A DNA stretch of 64,000 bases from Eremophila alpestris peregrina (lineage: Eukaryota > Chordata > Aves > Passeriformes > Alaudidae): NCBI GenBank assembly GCA_009792885.1, contig WMCF01000029.1, positions 7,703,992-7,767,991 on the forward strand, given 5' to 3'. Below are positions 53,901 to 63,899 of the stretch, in pieces. Below the pieces are notes generated by a model that saw only the letters and a program-made list of their open reading frames with translations, ran no database searches and had not been told where the DNA came from. Position numbers and translations under genes: made by a program. The stretch's first letter is position 1; the number at the start of each line of letters is the position of its first letter.

Positions 53901-55180
53901 ACCAATTTCACTTTTGCTTTCCAGTCCTCTATCAGTCCCTTGCTGAGTTAAAGTATTTCTGGTACTGTTCTTTGCTTGGAGTTGCATTTGCTAATGCTTT
54001 AAAATATTTTTTAAAAACTAAATTTGTATCAAAAGCAGTTTCCTGGACACTTGATAATATATATAGAGAGAGATAGAAAAAAGGCCATAACAGTGAGCAC
54101 AGTAAGTTATGCACAGATATGTGTGCTTTAATCTACACTGGCATGTGAAATGGGAGCTCTTTCCCTGATAGCTTCAGACTAATTGTGTCACATCCAATTT
54201 TTAGAAGGCCAGACACAGATTAAGCTCTTGACAAAAAGGTTTGCACAGAGGTGACTGATGCTGATTTCTAGACTGTCACCAACCATAATAAGCTCTAATA
54301 GTTAATTGTGGCCCTACAGACAGAAGTAGATAAGATGCCTTTTGCTCAAGATAGTGTCAATCTCATTCCTTTCAACCTTTTTTGTATTTTTTTTCTCCTT
54401 TCTTGTTACCAGCTATGTATTGGAATAATTTTTTTATAATCACATTCCCAAAGAACTGCTAAAAATCTATCAATATTGACAACAAGGTCCAATCCAAAGT
54501 CTCTTTAAATCAGTAGAAAGAAAATTTCCTAAATTTCCAGTCTTTCCAGCATGAATGATTCTGTATTTTGTTCACATGATCCTCAAAAGTGAAGGGAAGT
54601 TACTCCCTTAGATCCTCTCCTTCAGAAAAAAGGTTAGTGGTAATGCTATCTCCATTCAGCAATCTCCAACAGGCTGGAGAGCAGCTGGGTGGCAAAGATG
54701 TTATAGGAATTCAAAACACATCCTCACAAATAATTAAAGGAAAATACTTCTCTTGTGCTTGTTTTTGTGGTTTCTGAATTTCTCTCTCCTATTTTAGGGT
54801 GAAATGATGTGGTGAACAAAAAAACCAAGCACAATATGAGAAATACAGATTGTAGAGAGATTGCTTTTACTAAACTCACTGGTGTTAAGCATTGCAGACA
54901 TTAAGTTTAGTAGTGTGAGCCTGCAGCCCCAGGTGCCTGTGAATTCAAGATGAATTTACCTTGTAGATTCAGGAAAAATGAAAAATTGCATTCAGCAGGT
55001 GCCTTTGCCCTGCATTTGCTCCTGACACAAAGATGTAAAATACTTTTAATAGCTTTCAGTCTGAATAGAAGCTCATATGAAAGCAACTCAGCATTGTCAG
55101 GTGTGTCCTTCAGCTCCTGAGCACTTCACAGTGTGGTAAGCTGCAGGTTAATGAGCTCTTCATTCCAAATGTTCATTTAG
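50919..55180 (+). other. ENTREP2: ENTREP2 intron, 4.3 kb
   Basis: No coding exon was recognised. A small local duplication of GTTAGATCCCAG occurs at about 53736 and 53758, and an AT/GA-rich patch at about 54056-54076. Confidence 0.8.
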
Positions 55181-55256
55181 GTCACTGGTGCTGCTCAGAG
55201 AGTGTCTGAATCGAGCCTGGGGGAGAGGAACACCACCCCGGACTTCAGCACACAAG
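55181..55256 (+). CDS. ENTREP2: ENTREP2 coding exon: short linker in cytoplasmic tail
   Basis: This 76-bp exon reads VTGAAQRVSESSLGERNTTP then DFSTQ plus one base (G). The acceptor is TTCATTTAG and the donor is AAG|GTGATC. The phase (1 base left over) is matched by the next exon, giving DFSTQ-VSVESTSL. It corresponds to the VAESS...NTSAGFSTP region of human FAM189A1 as I remember it, but is more divergent than the membrane exons. No domain is visible; the segment is polar and probably disordered. Confidence 0.88.
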
Positions 55257-55889
55257 GTGATCTTGGCTTTGCATTTGTCTCCTTAAAGCTGGAGTGGGAG
55301 TTTTGAGCAGACTTTCTCTTCTCTTCTGCCCTTCTTAATGGAGAAAGATGCATTTGCTTTCACGTTATTCATGGCAAGAAGGACCTTTGCACAGGCTGGG
55401 GCTGGAAATGCAGAGTATTGCTACACAAAGCAAGCTCTAGTTAAGCTCTTTGAGGTGGATCTGCTGACTGTCATTTCTCTTTGAAGAGTCCTGCACAGTC
55501 CTTGCAGCTTGTATCTCATTGTCAGCATCCGTGGGTGGCTTCCTGGTCCCCACACCCCTTCTCCAAGGAGTAGTTTCTTGCTGCCTGAAGCACACGTGTT
55601 GGTGGTGCCAAATAGATGAGTGGCAGTACCGAGCCTGTTCATTTAAAGTTGAAAAGTCAGTATCAAGAACAGCACAAAAATGTCTTTGCTGAAGAACACT
55701 AGAAAGAAGTAAATTACTTCAGTGTTTTTTACTTTGGCATTCTTATTCTGAGAGCTTTTGAGTTCTTATTGATAGAAGAATTGCTAAATTTATATCAGTC
55801 TACAGAACATGAGGAGGGGGAAGATTGGGAGGGTGAGCAAGAATTTTTCTTCAATCTCTGAATTTTTCTCTGAATCTCTTGTTTTGCAG
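55257..55889 (+). other. ENTREP2: ENTREP2 intron, 633 bp
   Basis: This short intron ends in CTCTTGTTTTGCAG. Nothing further was seen. Confidence 0.88.
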
Positions 55890-56474
55890 TTTCTGTTGAG
55901 AGCACCTCTTTGATGGTCTCTGAGGCTGTTGATATCCCAGACCGTAGCTACTCCTCTGAAGATCTTTGTTCGCTGGAAGTTCAAGGATCTCTCCACTCTG
56001 CAGATCTTTCTCCCTACTGCATAACCCCCAAGGGGGCTGCAGAGCAGAGCTGCAGTGCCCTGGACTGCCACACTCACTGCAGGTTCCACAGAACTCACTC
56101 AGAGGGCTTTCCTGATGAGGGTGACAGTTCCCACAGCCCAGCCTCCACAGACAGGTCTCAAGGTCAGGAAAAGAGCTGTGCCCACGGCAGGTCCTTGGAC
56201 TGTTCCTCAGGGAATTACAGCCCCTCAGAAAGAGAACTGCAGAGTTCTGCTCAGGAGAGCGGTGCCACGCCGCCTTTGAAGCAAAAGAAAACCTGCTGTG
56301 TGGACTTCAGCCAGCCTCCTGCCCCTTTGCAGACCTCTGCCTGTTTTGGGCCTGCAAACCCTTCACCATGTGCAAGTGGCCAGGAGGCTGCAGTGCAGCA
56401 GGGCACACAGCAGCCAGCCTCACACATCGTCCGATCCAGCAGCGCCCCCGGCTCCTGTTCCTCTGCCTCTGAAG
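55890..56474 (+). CDS. ENTREP2: ENTREP2 coding exon: long Ser/Cys-rich cytoplasmic tail
   Basis: This 585-bp exon enters with two bases (TT) and leaves with one base (G). The acceptor is TCTTGTTTTGCAG and the donor is GAAG|GTAGGT. It is a low-complexity, Ser-rich, probably disordered tail with scattered cysteines. Two short motifs stand out. At 55940-55999, DRSYSSEDLCSLEVQGSLHS resembles the SEDSCLLELQGS block that I associate with ENTREP3, so it is probably an ancestral family element. At 56432-56449, RSSSAP fits the RSxSxP 14-3-3 consensus and has a counterpart (RSTSDP) in human FAM189A1 as remembered. The rest aligns poorly with mammals from memory. Confidence 0.93.
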
Positions 56475-59400
56475 GTAGGTGTGGCACCACAGGGCAGCAA
56501 ATGACTGCCATTGCTTTGTGCAGCAATTGGTGCTGCTGGAAATTATATGCAGTGTTCCAAAGAGGGTTGTCTTAGGTGTGAAGGCTTTTAGCTCCATGCA
56601 TATTTTCTAAGTTTGAAAATCTTTAAAAATGGAAATGGAAAAATTGCCAGAGTGAAATTTATTTTGGCTTTTCTAAATTTCACCATTCTTTTTGCACTGC
56701 TCAGAAAACCATGTATTGAGTAGCTGTTCCCACCTCTCTATTACTGTTCTACTGAGAGGCTAAACTAAGAAGTGCAATGGCAGCTGGGGTTATTTAAGAA
56801 ACTATTACTGGAGCTGTCACACTTGTTGTACACAGGATGTGTTTCCTCAAGGTGACACTGACATTGGCAGTATTGGGGCATGTCAGAGGCAGCCACTGTG
56901 ACTAGTGGCAGCTTGGGGTGTACAGTGAAAAGTTTTGAAGGACAAAGAAATGAACATGAGGCACATGACAACATGATAAAGGAAAAGGAAGGCTTTTGGC
57001 TGTCATGGATAAATGTCCTCTGCTATGAATCTCCTTTTAGAAAACTAGGCAAGAGAAGAGATGTAAGCTGAACAGTGTATCTTCATAAAAGTCTGCTTGT
57101 TAGAGAAAAAGAAAGGGTTGATGTAGCAGAGAATAATGGGAATTTAGAACTGTCTTAACCATCTGAAAGGGATTTAAGCTGTTCTGGGAGATTCAGAAGG
57201 GTGACCTGGAGAAGTGGCTTGAAAGTAAAGATTAAAAGCTTTTTAAGATGTCATGGGTTGTGCTGCTACAAGATCTGTTCACCAGGCTTTCTGAGGAATC
57301 TAGAGGAAGAATCATGTGACTAGCTCACAGCAAAAGGAGTCAAAATATTGAAATAACTGGTTTCATTTAGGACGATGTTTTGGTTCTATTACACTTCTTG
57401 CATCTTTATAAATTTCAGACTTCATACTTAGCTCAATAATTGAATGTCTTTTACCTTTGGAAGTGTAGCCTCTGCATTTGGGCCAGGAGAAGTGAATCTT
57501 TTAATCTAGAATTCTGCACTTATTTTATGGCATTTACTCTGCTAGGACATACGTGCTTATGAAGCTGCCATGCAGACAGTAAGTAGGAATTTCTGAATCC
57601 TTCCTGCTGTGTGAAAGTCAAAAACAACCCTTTCTCTTCTGGCTCAGGCTCTGGAACTTTGCAGAGCTGTGCTCCCTGTGCTCATTGAGCAGTGTTTGCC
57701 ATGGGCAGCTGTACCCAGGTGTTCCAGCTGGCTCTGGACACCTGGTGGGACAGATGCTCTGCCTTCTTTGTTAACATGTCCTAAATACATCCATCATCTC
57801 CGCTGGAAAAGCAGCGTGGAGGGACACGAGTAGGACATTACTGAGCTATAACAGGGCTTAGTAAAGAGGCAGAGAAGGTTCTAGAGATACGGACACACAG
57901 GCAAGGGGCAGCAAGAGCAGTGATTCAGGGAGGCTGGGTGCTTCTTTGCCATTTTTTGCTGCCTACAGGAGACACTTCCTAATGAAAGCCTTAAAGGAAG
58001 CACAGAGTTGAGTCTCTAGTTAAGTCTAGGTGTATTTCTTCATGCATATGTTTGGCAAACTAGTTTGCAAAATTTTACACTGTGAAGGTTCACATTGCAT
58101 CCCCTTCCTCTGCTTTTTATTGAACCTGATTTGGAAATCATACATAGGTTAGAAGGAGCCCAATTCTAGTAACACATTCTGGCTGTTTATAGCAGCCCTG
58201 GAGTGTATTTTTCCTAAGCTGTGACAATCAGCTGAAGCTCTTTACAGTCTTTGCAAGTTCAAAAAGGCATTTGATCTGGATTTTTCATGACTGATTGTTG
58301 ATATTCACTGCAGAATTTTTAAATATACCCATGGAATTGAATAATAGGCAAAGATAAAGGGAACCAACTGAGCTCCCTCAACCAACACATGAGAAAAAGT
58401 GCTTTGGGGTTTTTCAGTAACATACACCTTCTTTTAAAAACTGTCCTGGAGTAAGAGAACTGGTCAAGTGGACTTGGCTTTATGAAATACAGCTGTAACT
58501 ACACATGCTTAATACTAGTAACTGTGGATTTTGGAGAACTGAGGCTGGAGGAGCTTTAGCCATGTTCACAAAAGGGAAAATAGAGTGGTCACATTGTAGC
58601 TGGGGCTTGGGTTTTTCTTTAGACATTGCCTTTCTACTATAAGAAAAAGTTACTAATTTATATTCTGCCTCACCTCTCTGTGGAAGCCAGTGTGAAGAGG
58701 TTTAGAAGCACGACCTTGACATTTACTGTGTAGATTTTTGTGAAATGAGTTTTGAATCTTACTGTGATTGCTTTGCCCATAGTTTGGAACATAAATTATT
58801 TGACATGGGGATGGTGCATATGTGCAACAGGACAGTGGCACAACAGCAATGGCATCTAATGAATTACCAGTCTTTCAGGGCAATAAAAAACAATTCATTT
58901 GCTTCAAGCACATCTTGACCTGATGGGGTCTATGTGGTTTAGTCAAATAATTCTCCCATTAAACCTTTAATGCTGAAAGTGAACTTACTTGTTTTGAAAT
59001 ACCTGTCATTCCTAGTGGAGAAATTATAAATGAAGGTTTGGTTTAATAGGTGCCTTTATACTGACTGTGTACTTCCTGAACAACATAAAAATGGTGGGTT
59101 CATATACTGCTGTCAGATGTAGTTCCCTCCTAAAAAAATTACTTAAAAGCTTATAGCTTTCATGCTTTTTCTGCCTTTTCCCTGTAAAGTTTATTGTGGC
59201 AAAGGCAGACAAAATCAACTCCTAGCACAGATGTTTATTACAATAAAATTTATATTTATAATCAGCTGTGATAGACCATGTGGCTGTATCAGTGAAGTGC
59301 CTGAGTGATTACTGTAGTGTTTGTGTTCCAGATAATTCAGGGTCATGTCCAGTGCTGTAGTTTTGACTTGCTGTGAGTATGTTAAACAGTTTAGTAATGG

Positions 59401-61084
59401 ATGGGAAGACAGAACCTCTGAAGTGTCTCCTCTTAATAACCATGCCATGATTCATGTGCTGCAGTACTTAAGCATAATAGGACAAATTAAAGACAGAATA
59501 GAAGCTGTCTCTCTTAATTTCTTACACATTTTCTGTGTTTGCAGCATCTTACATTTGTTTCCTTCATTTAATTATTCACTCTACCAGAGAGGCTTATGCC
59601 AGCTTTTCATTACAAACTGTCCCTGGAGATATGGAAGAAAACCTCTCCTAAACTACCTAGAAGTTCAAAACCATTTTCAATCTTGGAAACAGATAAACAA
59701 CCAAGTGTTGGGGTTTATTCCATCTTGTCACAAATGGAAAATACTGCAGTGGTAGTTACTGTACAGTGTAGAATCCCAGAAATTGTCATTAGGCATCCAA
59801 AGCTGTCTGTAGATGCTTCATAACCACTTGTTATTAATTGGCTCATCAGGTACCACCCTGCTCACCTACCCATTAATTTAAACTGTGGTGTATTGCATTT
59901 GTACTGAAAATAATGAGAATATGTTAAAAAAAGGAGAAATATTGAATAAAATTCTGGGTTTATGGAAATGAGAGGGATTAATCTTTCTCATTTTTCCAAT
60001 TTTACACTATAAACTCTGTCCACCCAGGAAATACAGAAAAGGTCTGTGGTCTGCCTCTATAGGGAGCTTTCCATAGTTTCAGCATTTAGGCCTAAAATAT
60101 TTAGGAGAACAGAGGAAACCATAAAACATGAGCTCTGTCTTCCTATTTGTATCTGTGTAACAATTTATAGGGTATTTCTGGGTGTAGCTTCTCTTTATGA
60201 ATGGGCATAGTGAAAGCAGTATTTCTTCTGAGCAGTTTCATTCTGTAAAGGAGATGATAAAAGGCTCCAGTGTATTTTTCCTTGCTTTGGGCAGACAACA
60301 GCAGGGGTTGACTTTGCTCTTTCTGTCTGCCTTTGGTTAAAGGTGATAATTGTGCCTGGACTCCTGTGTGCAGGCAGTGCCAAGATGCAGGATTATCTCC
60401 AGCTACAGGAGAAACAGGTGAGAATTGGTTTTCTAAAGCAGGAGATGGGTTTCCTTCTTTTCTTTTAAAAATAATGAAAAGAGAGAAATGAGCTTTGAAA
60501 AGCTGGGGCAGAAAAGTCAGTTAACAGCATGCATGTATGGTGTACAATGCTGATGGAACCTGCCTTGAATGAAAAGAAATGCTGTGAATTAGGTCCTCTG
60601 GTTTAGATCAGCATTTTTGCTTTCTCTGTATTTCTCATTAATCTCTCTTGCATATAATTTCCAAGGCCTAGAAATAGGCTGAACTTAAGTCTTAAAGACG
60701 GGGCAAAGGGCTGGGCCTAAAACTTTCCGAGTTACACATAACACAGAGTAGCTGGTGGGTTTCCTTATCATTAATGTCACCTGCAGTCCGTGAAGGTGGA
60801 GGTAACAAAAATGTCTGGTTTGTGAAGTTCTTTAATTACCCACTCACTCATTCTCATGGCAGTCCTCCTTAGCCATAGGAAGGTCTTGCTCCTGGATCCT
60901 GGTTAAAATTACCCATTTTGTAGTGTTTCCTTGACTGCATGTTTTTGCTATTCTTCAAACAAAACCGACATTTTATGACAAAGTAAAAATTTTGTGACAA
61001 TATTTGTTTTGCCTTTTTTTTTTCTTTTCTCTTTTTCTTTTTTTAAACTATTGCTTTAAAGATATTCTTCCCCCCCTTTTTTAG
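56475..61084 (+). other. ENTREP2: ENTREP2 intron, 4.6 kb
   Basis: The intron ends in a long pyrimidine tract (about 61010-61084) and TTTTTTAG. Two exon-like segments lie inside, at 57546-57578 and 60374-60417. Both have AG/GT borders but break the reading frame if included. A 136-codon open frame at 59345-59755 has no recognisable domain and I do not call it a gene. Confidence 0.78.
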
Positions 61085-61413
61085 TTCCTGTCTCTGGTTC
61101 TCATATGGCTGCCTCTGCTTGCCAGCATTCTTTGAGCAGTTTCCTACCAACTGGAAAACAGAGGGATGCAAGGAAAACTGATCTGCACCTAAAGCCAAAG
61201 GCTTTTCACACAGCCTCAAAAGAGCGGCCACACTCCTTAGTGGACCTTAAGGCCTATAAAGACACTAAAATTTTAGTGGCAAAATTTTTGGAACATTCAA
61301 ACTGTAATCTCCCTCCAGAAGTGCGTCACGTAGTGAACAGCATACGGTCAGTCATTAAATCTGATGAGAGACACATGGAAGAAGCCATCTTCAGTGCCAA
61401 TATCATAGACCAG
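61085..61413 (+). CDS. ENTREP2: ENTREP2 coding exon: conserved C-terminal domain
   Basis: This 329-bp exon enters with two bases (TT, joining GAAG to give Gly-Val) and ends in phase 0 at GACCAG|GTAGGC. The first 40 residues are a variable linker. From ERPHSLVDLKAYKDTK (starting at 61222) the sequence is dense and conserved in type: VAKFLEHSNC, LPPEVRHVVNSIRSVIKSDE and MEEAIFSANIIDQ. This looks like a small helical domain shared by all ENTREP proteins. It corresponds to the ERPRSLVDSKAY...VLDQ end of human FAM189A1 as remembered. The function of this domain is not known to me. Confidence 0.95.
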
Positions 61414-61744
61414 GTAGGCCACTGATGTTCTAAAGATGTGTCCAGTTTCCATAGACAAATACCTTGTTTAAATGTTTCTACAGTTGTTCAGACAATTGCT
61501 GCAGAAGCTCTTTTATAACAACATGGCGTTAGTAAGAAATAATTTGCATTTGTTGGGCAGCAATAAATGTGCTTTCCAGGTGCCCAGTGCTGAGCCCTGA
61601 GCAGCTGCAAGGACAGAAGCAGCACGGGCTCTGGAGGGTTGCACTCCTTTGGAAGAGTTTCACTGTTAAACAGCTTTTTAAAACGAGAACTTTTCTTACC
61701 CCGTTTTGCCCACTTTCCCTTGTCCACTGCCGCCCTTCCCGCAG
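61414..61744 (+). other. ENTREP2: ENTREP2 last coding intron, 331 bp, with internal AATAAA
   Basis: The donor is CAG|GTAGGC and the acceptor is CGCCCTTCCCGCAG. If retained, translation would continue VGH and stop at TGA 61423-61425. A canonical AATAAA lies at 61562-61567, 137 nt after that stop, so an intronic polyadenylation product is possible. Confidence 0.85.
61562..61567 (+). terminator. ENTREP2: Candidate intronic poly(A) signal AATAAA
   Basis: A canonical hexamer, followed by TGTGCTTT as a possible downstream GU-rich element. It lies inside the last coding intron. Use is unproven. Confidence 0.4.
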
Positions 61745-61918
61745 GTGATGACGAGTTCGCAGCAGAGCGGGAGCGGCTGCAGGAAGCGGCTGCAGGAGGA
61801 GCTGCACCTGCAGAGCTGCGGCGCCCTGAGCTCCCCCGCAGCCCGGGCGCGCCGGGCCCCGCTCGGCCGTGAGAGACCGCACAGCCTGATCGCCGTGTGC
61901 CGGGAGACCATCCTCTGA
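61745..61918 (+). CDS. ENTREP2: ENTREP2 terminal coding exon with stop codon
   Basis: These 174 bp (57 codons plus TGA at 61916-61918, phase 0 in) read VMTSSQQSGSGCRKRLQEEL, LHLQSCGALSSP, an Arg/Ala-rich stretch, then ERPHSLIAVCRETIL. LHLxSCGxLSS and RPHSLIxVxRETxL are ENTREP-family C-terminal signatures (as I remember them from ENTREP1 and ENTREP3), so the exon is real despite its very different base composition. It contains about 19 CpG dinucleotides in 174 bp while the surroundings are AT-rich. The last four residues ETIL fit a class I PDZ ligand. ERPHSL repeats a motif in the preceding exon. Confidence 0.92.
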   Translation: MMTSSQQSGSGCRKRLQEELHLQSCGALSSPAARARRAPLGRERPHSLIAVCRETIL

Positions 61919-62335
61919 CTGCAGCCACAGGTATGTCATGCCAGCTGGGACACTCGTGGAAGAAACCAGGACTGGCAGGAACACAAGTAGTGGATGACTT
62001 TAAAAGGAAAAAGTGTCTTCCTTTGGAATTCCACTTTTTTTTCCCCGCAGCAGGATGAGAACGGCTGTTTTTCTGAATGTAAATTTCAGCCTTGATTTTT
62101 TGCAAACTTTTAATTGATTTATTAGTTAAGTCATAACAAGTGTTTTCCCAACCAGAAATGCATTTATTTCACTGTACTTACAGAAATGCTACTGATGCTG
62201 CCCAGCATTTCTTGAAAACCACTGCAAACCCACCAGAGACTGGCTGTACAACTTAAAAGTTGTATTTATTTAATGTACCTCAAAAGTGTTTTAACTATCG
62301 TCAGTGTTTTAATAAAAAAGTATTTCTGGACTTTG
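61919..62335 (+). other. ENTREP2: ENTREP2 3' UTR (proximal form)
   Basis: Sequence from the stop codon to about 20 nt past the AATAAA at 62311. A donor-like CAG|GTATGT occurs at 61930/61931, only 12 nt after the stop. The 3' boundary is an estimate. Confidence 0.6.
62311..62316 (+). terminator. ENTREP2: Poly(A) signal AATAAA (likely main)
   Basis: The first canonical AATAAA after the stop codon, about 390 nt downstream. It is followed by T-rich and GT-containing sequence suited to cleavage. Confidence 0.65.
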
Positions 62336-63779
62336 CCTTTTCAACAACTGATTTGGATACAAACATAAAGGTGATTTATACACACATTCCAGTGTCTTTC
62401 ATTCCAGACTAACTGATTTGTCCCATGAAAACTGCTCCCCCCTCCCAGTGCTGCCCTTTTAAACTCCAATACTGGCTGCAGTGTGGTTTATTCCTGCTTT
62501 GTTCTGAATGTTCACAAGTTCAGTCCTGCACTGGTGTGAGTGACCAAGAACTGATGTTTAATCCTCTGCAGTGTGGGACCAAAAGATGCATTAGGGAAGA
62601 AGACTGAAATTCTTCATTTCCAAAAAGCACCTGATAGGAAGTTAGAGGAATTTTTATCTAGCAGAGCCTTGAGTATTTTCAAAAAGAATTGTTACTCCAA
62701 TTCATAGTTTTGACAATTTTATTACTAAAACATGTTATTGTGGTTCTGCTGCGTTTATGATTTATTTAACATTGATCTTTAAAAAAATATCAAAAAGTAA
62801 ATATTGACACTGATTTCATTACCAGCATAAACACAGGTCTGCCAGCAACATCTTCCAGTGCAAGCTTCATCCTGGCTCTTTCAGAGGAAATTGGAAAGGC
62901 CTTACACAGAAGGTTCTCATAAAGAACCTACCACAGGTTGTTGTTTCGGGGTTTTAGTTTTTTTGCAGCAGTGCTTGTCAGTAGCCTTAGTTTCCATTTG
63001 AGGTTTAATCATACACTGGTTTCATTTGTGTCACTCTGAGCTGGGCAGACATCCTGTGAAAAGGTCACAAAGGAATGTAGCTGAAGATGGGTAGTTTAAG
63101 TTTTACAGATTCATCCATTTTAATGTATTTTAATTATAGCATGCTTCTGTATTGATGTGAAGTTACAGTGACATCCAGTGGCAACAAGGTATGCTAATTG
63201 AAAGCTTCTACTCTCAAGATAATAGTAATACAGAAATTCCTAATTCAAGAGATATTTCCTTTTTAAAAAATAATCTGTGACCTTTGCAACTGCACTTAGA
63301 TGAAGAATTAAAGATCTTCTACTTGGAATTTTTTTACTATGTAAAGTTACACAACAAACAAAATAAGCAAGCTTCCTTTCTTATTTCAGATTTATTAGTG
63401 ATAGGTTAATTCTTTCCTAAGGTCAGTTGCATGCAACACACTACTCCTTGAAGTACAGTCATCTAAAGCTCTTTAGTTACTGCATGGTAAGGCTTCTTAA
63501 GTCACAGTGTATTTTCTTCAAGGCCTTGGCCAAAAGAAAAAAATTAGACAAAGTTACACCAATTAACATTTATCTCATAAGGAATACAACTTTACTACTA
63601 GGTTGTTTATCTACACACATTCTAATACTGCTGATGGTGCTAGGTTATTTGTCAAAACGATTTACATTCAGAACACATTGCCTTAGGAATAAGAATGCTT
63701 TATAAAAGACAGAAACAGGTAAGCATGGCTTTCCCATTTTGAGCTAATATGAACAAAAAGGTAATATGCAAAAATTAAA

Positions 63780-63818
63780 GAAAAAAAAACCCCAGCCCAA
63801 CACATACATTACACAACC
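63780..63818. repeat. Poly-A followed by A/C-rich tract
   Basis: An A run is followed by CCCCAGCCCAACACATACATTACACAACC. This is the same type as the tracts at 612 and 26070. Confidence 0.65.
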
Positions 63819-63877
63819 TGTGCAATAAGTTATCCATGAAATAACTCTGTTAAATCATAAAAATCACAAGCATTAAA

Positions 63878-63899
63878 AATAAATATGTATCTAAATAAA
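63878..63899 (+). terminator. Two distal AATAAA hexamers
   Basis: AATAAA at 63878-63883 and at 63894-63899 in AT-rich sequence. They could end a long 3' UTR isoform, but such hexamers are also expected by chance at this composition. Confidence 0.25.

Noticed and set aside
59345..59755. 136-codon open frame on the plus strand
   Set aside because: No domain, not bounded by usable splice sites in phase with ENTREP2, and AT-rich composition like intron.
61488..62105. 205-codon antisense open frame over the terminal exon
   Set aside because: Explained by the GC-rich, stop-poor composition of the terminal exon. The sense frame has clear ENTREP-family motifs.
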